A stretch of 64,000 bases of DNA from Crocinitomicaceae bacterium (GCA_024643725.1 JAHEMJ010000014.1:321766-385765); one strand, 5' to 3'. Shown: positions 10,422-19,088, numbered from the stretch's first letter. A program made the numbers and translations. Notes: generated by a model from the sequence alone, not told the origin.

Positions 10422-11182
10422 AAGTTAGCTTAATTCAAGTAGATCAATGTTGGGAGGATGTTTCTGCCAACTTGACGAAGTTTGAGTCATTGATCCAAAA
10501 ACAGTCAGATACTGATTTGATTGTTTTGCCAGAAATGTTTCATACTTCTTTCTCCATGAATACCTCTTTGGCTAAAGATTGGGAGGATAATCCAATTGTT
10601 GAAAAATTAAAACAATGGTCCTTGGAAAGTCAAGCGGCAATCTATAGTTCTTTGATGGTCAAAGAACAGCATCAGTTTTATAATCGAGGAGTATTTGTTT
10701 CACCGAATGGCTCAGTTCAATACTATGATAAACGAAAATCGTTTGGACTTGGTGGAGAGGACCGTGTATTTTCTCAAGGGGATCAAGAGGTCATTGTGGA
10801 TTATAAAGGGTGGAAAATTAACTTGCAAATATGCTATGACTTGCGTTTTCCTGAACTGATCCGCAACCGCATCAATTCGGACGGGAATCCGGCATATGAC
10901 GTTCTGATTTATGTGGCTAATTGGCCGCAAAAACGTGTGCTGCATTGGTCGACTTTGCTCCAGGCGCGCGCCATCGAAAACCAGTGTTTTGTCGTTGGGG
11001 TGAACCGAATCGGAACTGATGGAAACAACTTAGTCTATTCAGGCGCTTCCGCCATATACGATGGACTCGGAGAAACCAAGTTACTAATGAATGACCAAGA
11101 AAATACTTCTACAGTGACATTGTCCTATGAATCCATGCAAAATTGGAGATTAAACCTGCCTTTTTTGAAGGATAGGAAATAG
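10409..11182 (+). CDS. Nitrilase-family omega-amidase (YafV/NIT2-like)
   Basis: A 257-residue carbon-nitrogen hydrolase. The Glu-Lys-Cys triad is visible as E42 (IVLPEMFHTSF), K108 (QYYDKRKSFGLGGED) and C142 (LQICYDLRFPEL). Later family segments are VANWPQKR, HWSTLLQARAIENQCFVVGVNR and YSGASAIYD. Length and motif order match YafV-type omega-amidases, which hydrolyse alpha-ketoglutaramate to 2-oxoglutarate and ammonia. The start codon lies inside the end of the aminotransferase gene, so the two are probably translationally coupled. There is no signal peptide, so the enzyme is cytosolic. The amidase class is clear; omega-amidase specificity is inferred partly from the partner gene. Confidence 0.87.
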   Translation: MQDLKVSLIQVDQCWEDVSANLTKFESLIQKQSDTDLIVLPEMFHTSFSMNTSLAKDWEDNPIVEKLKQWSLESQAAIYSSLMVKEQHQFYNRGVFVSPNGSVQYYDKRKSFGLGGEDRVFSQGDQEVIVDYKGWKINLQICYDLRFPELIRNRINSDGNPAYDVLIYVANWPQKRVLHWSTLLQARAIENQCFVVGVNRIGTDGNNLVYSGASAIYDGLGETKLLMNDQENTSTVTLSYESMQNWRLNLPFLKDRK

Positions 11183-11194
11183 TTTGTATATTTG
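11165..11194 (+). promoter_or_regulatory. Bacteroidota-type promoter for the gene at 11217
   Basis: TTG at 11165-11167, a 19-base spacer, then TATATTTG at 11187-11194, a perfect match to the TAnnTTTG -7 box. It overlaps the end of the amidase gene and leaves a short A-rich leader before the ATG at 11217. Confidence 0.68.
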
Positions 11195-11216
11195 ATAACA
11201 CGTTAAATTGTAAAAA

Positions 11217-13052
11217 ATGAAAAAAATTGTACTCTCGGCTGTTGTGTTGACATCATCGATGTTCGCATTTGCTCAAAAAGCGCCTAGATTGGAAACTTTC
11301 CAAGACTTAGTGAAAGCGCCAAACCATGCTGGTCCAGTAGAATCAAATGAGAAAACACTTGGTGTAACGATCTGGTCTGATGACTTCTCCACTCCAGCGA
11401 ATTGGACAATCGACAATAGTGGCCAAACAGGAATTGACTTCGGATGGAACATCAACAATGTTTCTGATGGTTGGTGGTCAACAGCAGGAATCAATTCTAC
11501 ATCAGGTGGAAATTATGCAGAATTAGTGAATGGTGATCCAACTGCTTCACCTGCAACGCAAGCATTAAACGTAGTTTATACGTTGACTACTGCGAATCCA
11601 ATCAATGTTGCATCTTTGGGAGGGTCAAACCAAATCTCTTTGCAATTCAAACAATACGGTGCACGTTTTAACGACTTGCAAGAAATGTTCATTAGTACAA
11701 ATGGTACAACTTGGACATCTGTTGGAAACAACTTAGACAAATCAGTTTTGTCTGCTTCAGGTGGATCCGCTTATACAAATCCAGATACGAAAACATTAAA
11801 CTTAGCGCCATTCTTAACTGGAGCGCCAACGCAACTTTGGATTCGTTTTCAATGGACAACGAACTACCCAAGTTCTGCAACGAATCCAAACGTTTGGATT
11901 ACTTACGGATGGTACATCGACGATGTGAAATTAGTAACAAATCCAACGAATGATTTGGCAATTACTGGTTCTGATTGGGGATCTGCAGGTTTACATTACT
12001 ACCAAATTCCTACCGCGCAAATTGCACCAATTGATTTCACAGCTGATATCTTCAACGGTGGAGTAAACAATCAAACGAATGTCAAGTTAAATGCAAACGT
12101 GAACAGTGGAGCCTTTGTTGGTTCAAGCGCACCGGCAACAATCGTTTCATTAGATACCATGAGCGTAACTCTTGCTACACAATTTACACCTGCTTCGACG
12201 ATTGCTTCTTACACAGTAACAAGAAACATCACTGCTGACTCAACAGACGATGTTCCAGCAAACAATGCCTTGTCTGACATTACCTTCAACGTGACGGACT
12301 TTATTTATGCACGTGATAACAATACGATTTCTGGAAGTACATCAAATGGCACAACAGGATTTGAAACAGGAAACTTGTACGACATTTATCAAGATGCTTT
12401 ATTGAAAGCAATCAACACACGTCTTCCAAATGGAACAAGTGGCGCAACTGTTGGAACGGAAATCTATGCACGTTTGTATTCAATCGATCCTTCTACAGGA
12501 GATTTCGTTTACGAGTCTGAATCAGCTCCATTGGTTTTAGCTGCAAACAACTTGAACACGAATTTGGTGATTGAATTAGATCCTTATGTAAACGTTACGG
12601 CTGGTACAACGTATTTGGCGGTAGTTGGTTCTTATACAAGTGGATTAAAAGTTTCTAACGCTGGATCTTCGCCAGCTCAAACATCTTTCTTATTAGATGG
12701 AAACGATATTGCAACTTCTACATTGTACTACCAAACTTCAACTCCATATGTTCGTTTGAATTTTGATCCAGTATTAGGAACAGAAGATTTAGAACAAGTA
12801 CAACAAGCGGTAATTATGCCAAATCCATCTAACGGAGTTGCTGAATTACAATTTGAATTGATGAATGCTTCTGATGTAACTGTGTCTGTTGTTGACGTTA
12901 CTGGAAAAGAAGTTCAGAACGTAACAATGAATCAATTGTCGAACGGTGCTCATTCAGTGGCGATCGAATCTGCTAATTGGAATAGTGGTGTTTACTTTGT
13001 GAACATCGCCTCAAATGGTACTGTATTGACGAAAAAATTCGTTAAGAAATAA
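11217..13052 (+). CDS. Secreted T9SS type-A sorting-domain protein
   Basis: A 611-residue protein with signal peptide (MKKIVLSAVVLTSSMFAFAQ). The first part (WSDDFSTPANWTID, TGIDFGWNINN, then a beta-rich stretch ending in WYIDDVKLV) looks like a MAM/jelly-roll lectin-type domain often found in Bacteroidota exported proteins. The middle is beta-rich with no motif I recognise (YARDNNTISGS, TYLAVVGSYTSGLKV). The C-terminus is a type-A T9SS sorting domain: IMPNPSNGVAELQFEL, VVDVTGKEV, WNSGVYFVNI, LTKKFVKK. It has its own promoter and terminator, so it is probably transcribed alone. No catalytic residues are evident and I assign no activity. Confidence 0.88.
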   Translation: MKKIVLSAVVLTSSMFAFAQKAPRLETFQDLVKAPNHAGPVESNEKTLGVTIWSDDFSTPANWTIDNSGQTGIDFGWNINNVSDGWWSTAGINSTSGGNYAELVNGDPTASPATQALNVVYTLTTANPINVASLGGSNQISLQFKQYGARFNDLQEMFISTNGTTWTSVGNNLDKSVLSASGGSAYTNPDTKTLNLAPFLTGAPTQLWIRFQWTTNYPSSATNPNVWITYGWYIDDVKLVTNPTNDLAITGSDWGSAGLHYYQIPTAQIAPIDFTADIFNGGVNNQTNVKLNANVNSGAFVGSSAPATIVSLDTMSVTLATQFTPASTIASYTVTRNITADSTDDVPANNALSDITFNVTDFIYARDNNTISGSTSNGTTGFETGNLYDIYQDALLKAINTRLPNGTSGATVGTEIYARLYSIDPSTGDFVYESESAPLVLAANNLNTNLVIELDPYVNVTAGTTYLAVVGSYTSGLKVSNAGSSPAQTSFLLDGNDIATSTLYYQTSTPYVRLNFDPVLGTEDLEQVQQAVIMPNPSNGVAELQFELMNASDVTVSVVDVTGKEVQNVTMNQLSNGAHSVAIESANWNSGVYFVNIASNGTVLTKKFVKK

Positions 13053-13073
13053 TAAACAACAACCTATTTTAAT

Positions 13074-13100
13074 AAAGGCCGGTATTAACCGGCCTTTTTT
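13074..13100 (+). terminator. Strong rho-independent terminator
   Basis: A perfect 10-bp inverted repeat, AAAGGCCGGT (13074-13083) and ACCGGCCTTT (13088-13097), with a 4-base loop ATTA and a T tract ending at 13100. It lies 21 bases after the stop of the T9SS cargo gene and only 5 bases before the next start codon. Confidence 0.92.
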
Positions 13101-13105
13101 GTGTC

Positions 13106-13537
13106 ATGTGGGAATTTGAATTAGGCTATCTAGGACTCTTTTTAAGCGCGTTTTTGGCAGCAACCATACTTCCGGTTGCCTCTGAGGTAGTACTGCTTAG
13201 TATGCTTGGATTAGGCTATGATCCGATTTTGTGTTTAATCATTGCTACCATTGGAAATACACTTGGTGCCATCTTGAATTATTTCATTGGTTATATTGGT
13301 CATCCAAACTGGTTAAAGAAAATTGGTGTCTCCTTGGAACAAATTGATCAGTGGAGGGAACGCGTTCAACGCTATGGGATTTGGCTTGCCTTATTCTCTT
13401 GGTTACCAATAGTTGGAGATCTTATTGGTGTGGTGTTAGGATTTTTCCGTGCTCCAATGCTCCCTTCCTTTGCCTTCTTCGGAATTGGGAAACTCCTACG
13501 CTATGGCGCCGTAATTTTACTGTATTTTATTTTTTAA
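13106..13537 (+). CDS. DedA/YqaA-type inner-membrane protein
   Basis: A 143-residue hydrophobic protein with about four membrane segments (FLSAFLAATILPV; ILCLIIATIGNTLGAILNYFIG; WLALFSWLPIVGDLIGVVLG; LLRYGAVILLYFIF). The family signature is visible: ATILPVASEVVL near the start, GNTLGAILNY, and F-S-W-L-P-I-V-G-D in the re-entrant part. This is the short YqaA-like branch of the VTT/DedA superfamily, implicated in lipid-carrier or phospholipid movement; the substrate here is unknown. The start sits 5 bases after a terminator T tract, which leaves almost no leader. Its 3' end overlaps the convergent peptidase gene by 11 bases. Confidence 0.85.
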   Translation: MWEFELGYLGLFLSAFLAATILPVASEVVLLSMLGLGYDPILCLIIATIGNTLGAILNYFIGYIGHPNWLKKIGVSLEQIDQWRERVQRYGIWLALFSWLPIVGDLIGVVLGFFRAPMLPSFAFFGIGKLLRYGAVILLYFIF

Positions 13538-15005
13538 CATCAATCTTCAAGAAATCGAAAACAGGATCTTTGTGATCAATCAATTGTTGTCTGCTAATCC
13601 AAATTTCTTGATCTGGTTGAATGGGATTTAATTCAATTTTGGATTTGTTTTTTGGCGTGAACTTTAGGGTAGAAACGGATAAATGGATATGCGAGTGATT
13701 CAAGGAATATGGTGCACTATTCCCAAATGTCCCACAAACACTACCCATACAAGGAGTCCCAATGATCTTTCCTCGATTCATGTATTTGAACCAACCCGCA
13801 AATAATACAGAAGCTGACATGGAGAATCCATTCGTTAACAAGTAACATTTTCCGGTATAGATGAAATTCAACTTGTTTTGTGGAATGTAATCGTATAAAA
13901 TTGTTCTTGTCGTACCCAATGGAGATTTGTAAAAGTCATATTCTTGACTGATCAGTCCATTCGGATAAACGCGCTCTGCACGCTGTTCGAATTGCCATTC
14001 TTGATAAAAAGGTAAAAGTGCAAATCGATCATAACGACTTCGCTTATACAAATAGTTCATTTGTATGGCCTCCTCTTTGGTGTTTAAGTAACTTAAAACA
14101 TACTCTTGTGCCCGTAACATGCCCCCCAAATTGTCGCGCAGGTCAATGTACAATTCTTGGACGTGCTTTTCCTGTATCTCTTTAAAACAAGCATCAATAT
14201 GCTTTTTGAATTTTTTTAAGGAATAGGGATCAAATGATTCGATCGTTAAAATGCATCGGTTTTGTTGGTCGATTACATACCGAATCGGACGCTCTTTTTC
14301 ACCACTGCGGTCACGTAAATACGATTTAGATTTGACGTACTTGGCTTGAAACTCTACCGTGTCGCCATTTAAATTCACAAGCTTAATCAGTGCTTTATCC
14401 GTTAAAGCGGCTCGATGAATCAAATTATAACTTGCTCCCATCATGCGCTGGGCAATTTCATCTCTGGCCTGAAGGGCATTTCCTTCTGAAAAACTCAATC
14501 GTTTGCTCAGTTCAAACAAACTATCCATGGAAATGTGATCTATGGATAATAATTCACTTCCTATCGGCAACTCGTTTTTGTAGATGCCTTCCAAATAAAA
14601 TTTGTTGTCTATTTTCACCGTGAAAAAAGGTAAAACGGCTCGGTCTTTTGGACCTAAGTAAAGAAAATCACGTGCGTTTAGATTGGTATGTGAATCCTTC
14701 ATCACGGACAAATACGCATTCACAATCTGAATAAATTGCATCATTGTTTTCTCGGTCGAACAAGCCGCCAAGGCTTGCTTATAACCATTGACAAATGCCT
14801 CTACACCACAATAGAGCGTTGGATTCGGATGCGTTTCTAATATGTGCTCATGCAATTGTTCAATATCGGCTTTCATCGCTTCAGGACAAAGAATAGCGGA
14901 ACTCACGTCATCTTTACTATAATCAAAATAGGAAAGACACCCTTGTGCTGATCCGATTAGTGGAAACAAGGTGACGAAGAGGAAGATGATGCTATATTTT
15001 TGCAT
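13527..15005 (-). CDS. Exported S41-family peptidase (C-terminal processing peptidase type)
   Basis: A 492-residue protein with signal peptide (MQKYSIIFLFVTLFPLIGSAQ). The N-terminal helical part (DIEQLHEHILETHPNPTLYCG, SVMKDSHTNL) is typical of Bacteroidota S41 proteins. The middle holds a PDZ-like stretch (LPIGSELLSIDHISM). The catalytic domain shows YIDLRDNLGGMLRAQEYVLSY and the nucleophile region LLTNGFSMSASVLFAG. The late segment IIGTPCMGSVCGTFGNSA resembles the S41 substrate-groove region. It probably acts in the periplasm or outer envelope; substrates are unknown. A TAnnTTCG near-match to the promoter box lies on the minus strand 11 bases upstream (15017-15024). Confidence 0.87.
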   Translation of the reverse strand: MQKYSIIFLFVTLFPLIGSAQGCLSYFDYSKDDVSSAILCPEAMKADIEQLHEHILETHPNPTLYCGVEAFVNGYKQALAACSTEKTMMQFIQIVNAYLSVMKDSHTNLNARDFLYLGPKDRAVLPFFTVKIDNKFYLEGIYKNELPIGSELLSIDHISMDSLFELSKRLSFSEGNALQARDEIAQRMMGASYNLIHRAALTDKALIKLVNLNGDTVEFQAKYVKSKSYLRDRSGEKERPIRYVIDQQNRCILTIESFDPYSLKKFKKHIDACFKEIQEKHVQELYIDLRDNLGGMLRAQEYVLSYLNTKEEAIQMNYLYKRSRYDRFALLPFYQEWQFEQRAERVYPNGLISQEYDFYKSPLGTTRTILYDYIPQNKLNFIYTGKCYLLTNGFSMSASVLFAGWFKYMNRGKIIGTPCMGSVCGTFGNSAPYSLNHSHIHLSVSTLKFTPKNKSKIELNPIQPDQEIWISRQQLIDHKDPVFDFLKIDVKK

Positions 15006-15046
15006 GAAGAGTGTCTCGAAGTTAACGGAATTACTTGAATAAATGT

Positions 15047-15054
15047 TACTTTTG
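15047..15054 (+). promoter_or_regulatory. Candidate -7 promoter box for the small lipoprotein gene
   Basis: TACTTTTG matches TAnnTTTG and lies 24 bases before the ATG at 15079. No consensus TTG is found at the usual distance. It lies inside the longer possible reading frame from 15043, which supports the later start. Confidence 0.42.
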
Positions 15055-15078
15055 AAGGTGTATAATTACGAATCATTC

Positions 15079-15336
15079 ATGAAATTAACCGTTCCTTCCT
15101 TTATCTTTTTAACGCTCGCGCTGAGTGCATGTCACAATAAAGACCAGAAATTCTGTTCTTGCATGGACAAAAGTCAGGAAGTAAATCAATTGAGTGAAAA
15201 GATTTGGCAAAATGAGGGCAATGCTCAAGATAGCCTGCGCTTAAAAAAACTGATTGCATCGAAGAACCAACTCTGCGAGGAGTATGCCTCAAAAAATGGA
15301 GAAGAATTAATGGCTTTGAAAGCGGATTGTCAATAG
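15079..15336 (+). CDS. Small putative lipoprotein
   Basis: An 85-residue protein. I place the start at ATG 15079 rather than at 15043 because it begins a clean lipoprotein signal (MKLTVPSFIFLTLALSAC) with lipobox LSAC. The mature part is short, charged and Cys-containing (KFCSCMDKSQEVNQL, NQLCEEYASKNGEELMALK), probably helical. I do not recognise the family. It ends one base before the start of the epimerase-like gene, so the two are probably co-transcribed. Confidence 0.75.
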   Translation: MKLTVPSFIFLTLALSACHNKDQKFCSCMDKSQEVNQLSEKIWQNEGNAQDSLRLKKLIASKNQLCEEYASKNGEELMALKADCQ

Positions 15337-15337
15337 C

Positions 15338-16231
15338 ATGGAAGAATTAAAAACGGTATTAATCGCTGGTGGTTCAGGCCTCATTGGAAAACAATTAACA
15401 AAAGTTTTCAAGGAACGTGGCTATCGTGTATATAAGCTTTCTCGAAATGCGAGAAAACAAGGTCATGTACAATGGAATCCGAAAACGAAACAAGTCGACG
15501 AAAAATACCTGAGTCGCGTCAATATCTTAGTTAACCTCGCAGGAGCAAGTATCGGCGATAAAAACTGGAGTACAAAGCGCAAAAAGGAACTCATCGATTC
15601 ACGAGTTGAATCTACTGAATTCTTGCATGAGATTGCAGCAAAAATGCCCAAATTAAGTTATTACGTTGGAGCTTCTGGTGTGAATTGCTATGACTTAAAC
15701 GTGGATAAAGTGTTCACGGAAGAGGATGCGTACGGAAGTGATTTCCTAAGCACGCTGGTGAAGGACTGGGAACAAGCTAGTGAGCGATTTTCAGCAATTT
15801 GCCCCACCCTTAAATTACGCATCGCAATGGTCCTGTCAAATCGTGGGGGATCCATGAATGCGATGAAGAGACCTGTATTTTTCGGACTAGGATCCCCAAT
15901 TGGACCGGGAACGCAATACCATCCTTGGATTCACATCGAAGACCTTTGCCGTATGATTCTATTCGGTATTGAACAAAACTTAGATGGAACCTACAACGCT
16001 GTCGCTCATTGTGATACCAATAAAACCATGATGAAAGGAATTGCTAAATATATGAACCGTCCCTTCTTCATGCCGTCCGTCCCAAGTTTTATCTTAACGT
16101 TCTTTTTAGGTGAGCGAGCAAGCTTGGTATTATCAGATCTTCGCGTTTCCAATGATAAGATCAAAAAGGCTGGATTCACGTTCAAGTACGATCAACTCAA
16201 CAAAGCCTTGAAGGCACTATTTTCTAAATAA
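15338..16231 (+). CDS. TIGR01777-family NAD-dependent epimerase-like protein (YfcH type)
   Basis: A 297-residue extended short-chain dehydrogenase. The Rossmann motif is VLIAGGSGLIGKQL at the N-terminus. Family segments are VNLAGASIGDKNWSTKRKKE, SRVESTEFLHE, YYVGASGVNCY, LRIAMVLSNRGGSM, GPGTQYHPWIHIEDLCRMI and YNAVAH. The C-terminal part (PFFMPSVPSFIL, LSDLRVSNDKIKKAGFTF) is the DUF1731 tail. E. coli YfcH and the old 'SulA homologue' name belong here, but the true reaction is not established. The usual YxxxK catalytic pair is altered in this family, and here the region reads ASGVNCYDLNVDK. Cytosolic. Confidence 0.88.
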   Translation: MEELKTVLIAGGSGLIGKQLTKVFKERGYRVYKLSRNARKQGHVQWNPKTKQVDEKYLSRVNILVNLAGASIGDKNWSTKRKKELIDSRVESTEFLHEIAAKMPKLSYYVGASGVNCYDLNVDKVFTEEDAYGSDFLSTLVKDWEQASERFSAICPTLKLRIAMVLSNRGGSMNAMKRPVFFGLGSPIGPGTQYHPWIHIEDLCRMILFGIEQNLDGTYNAVAHCDTNKTMMKGIAKYMNRPFFMPSVPSFILTFFLGERASLVLSDLRVSNDKIKKAGFTFKYDQLNKALKALFSK

Positions 16232-16261
16232 ATTGTTTGAAATTTAACATTCGAAATGAAG

Positions 16262-16292
16262 CTTTGAAAAATAAAAAAAACTATTTTCAAAG
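16262..16292. other. Inverted repeat just upstream of the PhoH gene
   Basis: CTTTGAAAA (16262-16270) and TTTTCAAAG (16284-16292) form a perfect 9-bp inverted repeat with a 13-base A-rich spacer, ending 9 bases before the start codon. No T tract follows. It could be an operator or a leader hairpin, or chance in AT-rich DNA. Confidence 0.4.
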
Positions 16293-16301
16293 AAAAAAGG
16301 A

Positions 16302-17627
16302 ATGGCAAAATCTCAAAAAATATTCGTTTTAGACACCTCTGTTCTATTACACGACTTTGATTCCATATCAAATTTCGATGAACATTTTGTAGCAGTACCG
16401 ATTACCGTGCTAGAAGAATTGGACAAATTCAAAGTGGGTAATGACACGAAGAATTTTTCTGCAAGAGAAGTCATTCGCTTCATCGATCGTCTTTCTGGAA
16501 ATGGGTCCCTTCAAGAATGGATTCCACTCGGCCCGGGATTGGGAAGTTTTAAGATCATCATGGAACAGCCTTTGGATCAAATCAATGCGGAGGTGGTTTA
16601 TGGCTCCCAAAAAAACGACCATAAAATCATCAACGCCGCCCTTTATTTAAAAGAAAAGGAAAAACGTAAATCAGTCATTCTGGTCACAAAGGATATCAAC
16701 TTGCGCATTAAAGCCAAAGCACTTGGACTTGTTGCGGAGGATTATCAAACAGGAAAAGTGCACTCAGATGAAATTCAAGCTTCGAGCACCTACAATATTG
16801 ATGGACTCGAATCATCTGTCATTCGCGAAATATTCACCAAAGGCAGTGTTGCCGAAGAAGGGATTTTAGGAGAAAAAAAAGAGGTGAATGGCTATTACAT
16901 TTTGAAAAATGGCAAAACATCCGCGCTCTCTTTTTATAATCACCTGACAGACAAAATCGATCGCATTGAAAAGGAGTTTATTTACGGAATTAAACCTAAA
17001 AATGCGGAACAAGCCTTTGCTTTTCATGCGCTGTTGAATAACGACATCAAATTAGTTGCCTTGCAAGGAGTTGCGGGTACGGGTAAAACGTTATTAGCTT
17101 TGGCGGCAGCGTTAGAACAGCAAAAATTATTCAATCAGGTAATCCTTGCGCGGCCAATTGTCCCCCTCTCGAATAAAGAAATTGGCTTTCTACCTGGCGA
17201 TGCAAATGATAAAATTGGACCGTACATGGAACCGCTTTGGGATAATTTGAAATTTATTAAAGCCCAATTTGGAGAAAATGAAAAGAAACATAAAGCTATC
17301 TTGGAAATGCAAGAATCCGGGAAAATTATCATTACGCCACTTGCGTTTATTCGTGGACGTAGCCTATCTAACATCATGTTTATCATCGATGAAGCTCAGA
17401 ACTTAACACCCCATGAGGTCAAAACAATTATCACACGCGCTGGTGAAAATACCAAAATTGTTTTCACAGGAGATGTCCATCAAATCGATACACCTTATTT
17501 GGACGAAAACAGCAATGGTTTAGCCTATCTGATAGATCGCTTGAAAGGAGAGTCCTTGTTTGCACACGTAAAATTGGAAAAGGGAGAGCGCTCTGAATTG
17601 GCCAATTTAGCCAACGACTTGCTTTAG
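16302..17627 (+). CDS. PIN-PhoH fusion ATPase (PhoH2/YlaK type)
   Basis: A 441-residue two-domain protein. Residues 1-150 are a PIN nuclease domain (KIFVLDTSVLLHD with acidic D11, VPITVLEELDKFK, FSAREVIRF, DHKIINAALYL, VILVTKDINLRIKA). Residues about 235-441 are a PhoH P-loop ATPase: Walker A GVAGTGKTLLAL near residue 256, ARPIVPLSNKEIGFLPGD, Walker B IMFIIDEAQNLTP, and FTGDVHQIDTPYLD. PhoH2 proteins are reported RNA helicase/RNases. Cytosolic. No antitoxin gene is adjacent. The gene converges on the methyltransferase gene with only three bases between stop codons. Confidence 0.93.
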   Translation: MAKSQKIFVLDTSVLLHDFDSISNFDEHFVAVPITVLEELDKFKVGNDTKNFSAREVIRFIDRLSGNGSLQEWIPLGPGLGSFKIIMEQPLDQINAEVVYGSQKNDHKIINAALYLKEKEKRKSVILVTKDINLRIKAKALGLVAEDYQTGKVHSDEIQASSTYNIDGLESSVIREIFTKGSVAEEGILGEKKEVNGYYILKNGKTSALSFYNHLTDKIDRIEKEFIYGIKPKNAEQAFAFHALLNNDIKLVALQGVAGTGKTLLALAAALEQQKLFNQVILARPIVPLSNKEIGFLPGDANDKIGPYMEPLWDNLKFIKAQFGENEKKHKAILEMQESGKIIITPLAFIRGRSLSNIMFIIDEAQNLTPHEVKTIITRAGENTKIVFTGDVHQIDTPYLDENSNGLAYLIDRLKGESLFAHVKLEKGERSELANLANDLL

Positions 17628-17630
17628 TAA

Positions 17631-18482
17631 TTACTGAACACGAACCAATTCGCCGAAGTACATGGTTTTTTCCGTTTTGGATTCCATGTAAAGTTGGGAA
17701 ATGCTACTTGTTTTGTTAGGGAAATAAATGTCAATTAACTCGCGTAAAAAGTCGCTGTCGACGGTCGGGGAGTATGTATTCATGATTAAGAATCCATCGT
17801 CTTCCAATAAACTGGACGCTGTCATCATCAGTTCATCGATTTTATCCTCGAGTTTCCATTTTTCACCACTGGCACCAATTCCCCATGCTGGTGGATCCAT
17901 GATGATTCCTTTGTAACGATTTTCTCGTTTTACTTCCCTCGCGGCAAATTTCAAAGCATCTTCATGCACCCATTTAATGTTTAACAATTTGCTTTCTTCC
18001 ATATTTCGCTTCGCCCAGTTCAATGTAGACTTGGCAGAATCAACGTGGAAAGTATCCGCGCCTTTTAATCGAGCCATGCACGACGCCGCACCGGTATATG
18101 CAAAAAGGTTCAAGAAACGTTCATCTGCGGAGATCTGTTCTTCAATGAATCGCCAATTGGCTTCTTGTTCTGGAAATAATCCAATGTGTTTGAATTTCGT
18201 CAGCGAAAGTGTGAATTGAAGTCGGTGGTACCGAATGGTCCATTCACTCGGAACATTTTTTTTCAAACACTTCCATTTCCCTTGTTGGGCTTTTCCTTCG
18301 ATGAATTCCCAATGTGCTATCTCGCGCCACTCTGTGAATGGTTTCCCGCTATGGAAATATGCTTGAACTTCGGGACGAATCGTAATGATCGATCCCCATC
18401 GTTCTAGCTTTTTACCACCACCTGCATCAAGTAACTCGTAATCTGCCCAAGGTTGGGCGTAAATTCTAGGAATATCGCTCAT
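17631..18482 (-). CDS. Class I SAM-dependent methyltransferase (RlmI-like, Methyltrans_SAM type)
   Basis: A 283-residue protein without the N-terminal PUA domain of full RlmI. It opens with YAQPWADYELLDAGGGKKLERWG. The SAM-binding region is FLNLFAYTGAASCMARLKGA, then HVDSAKSTLNWAKRNMEES, and the catalytic-type motif is GIIMDPPAWGIG. This looks like the C-terminal half of a 23S rRNA cytosine methyltransferase, but the target is not proven. It is last of three close minus-strand genes (RidA, TPR protein, methyltransferase), with gaps of 21 and 3 bases. Confidence 0.87.
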   Translation of the reverse strand: MSDIPRIYAQPWADYELLDAGGGKKLERWGSIITIRPEVQAYFHSGKPFTEWREIAHWEFIEGKAQQGKWKCLKKNVPSEWTIRYHRLQFTLSLTKFKHIGLFPEQEANWRFIEEQISADERFLNLFAYTGAASCMARLKGADTFHVDSAKSTLNWAKRNMEESKLLNIKWVHEDALKFAAREVKRENRYKGIIMDPPAWGIGASGEKWKLEDKIDELMMTASSLLEDDGFLIMNTYSPTVDSDFLRELIDIYFPNKTSSISQLYMESKTEKTMYFGELVRVQ

Positions 18483-18485
18483 TCA

Positions 18486-19067
18486 TTAACGCATTTTTGG
18501 CGTTTTCTTACGTCCACCCATCATTTGGGCCATGCGCATTTGGTTTTTTGAAGGCGCCATCTGAAGTTGACTTTGCATCATCTTAATTTGGTCGCGCATC
18601 ATGCCGTTTTTATCCAATTTTTTGGCTTCATTTAATAATGAAACTGCTTCGCTTTTTCTGCCTGTTTGTGCGCAAATTCCTGCTAAATGCATCCGTGCAA
18701 CGGCATTGTCTTCTGCTGTTCTTAATCCAAGCTCCATTGCTCTTCTCAATAATTTTTCACTTTGTGCAAATCCAAGTTCTTGTCCGCCCATCACCGCTTT
18801 TAAAAACAAGACATATGCATGCTGTCTCTTCGGTAAATACTGTGGTTGTGTAATTCGGTCGATGTATTTTTTCGCTTTATCCGTATTTCCAACGCGCATC
18901 TGATTTAAGGCTAACAATACATTTTCGTTTCTGAAAAAAGAAAGGATAATCAACGCTGTAACGAATAGGAAGGTAATACCCCATCCCCAATGTCCAGAAG
19001 TGAATAAATAAACGTTAAATCCTGTTGCAACAAGGGCTAAAACAATGCGGATAATAAAAGCAATCAT
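18486..19067 (-). CDS. Membrane-anchored protein with a TPR-like region
   Basis: A 193-residue protein. Two N-terminal membrane segments (MIAFIIRIVLALVATGFNVYLF; WGWGITFLFVTALIILSFF) are followed by helical repeats of TPR type (LLALNQMRVGNTDKAKKYIDRI, KLLRRAMELGLRTAEDNAVARMHLAGI, RKSEAVSLLNEAKKL). The tail is Met/Gln/Lys-rich (MRMAQMMGGRKKTPKMR). I do not know a function; TPRs suggest a protein-binding scaffold on the cytosolic side. It sits between RidA and the methyltransferase in one run of genes. Confidence 0.78.
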   Translation of the reverse strand: MIAFIIRIVLALVATGFNVYLFTSGHWGWGITFLFVTALIILSFFRNENVLLALNQMRVGNTDKAKKYIDRITQPQYLPKRQHAYVLFLKAVMGGQELGFAQSEKLLRRAMELGLRTAEDNAVARMHLAGICAQTGRKSEAVSLLNEAKKLDKNGMMRDQIKMMQSQLQMAPSKNQMRMAQMMGGRKKTPKMR

Positions 19068-19088
19068 AAGTTATTTTTTAAATCAATG

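Noticed and set aside
16302-17627. PIN-PhoH as the toxin of a toxin-antitoxin pair
   Set aside because: The upstream neighbour is a TIGR01777 epimerase-like gene, not a small antitoxin, and no overlapping small frame looks like one.
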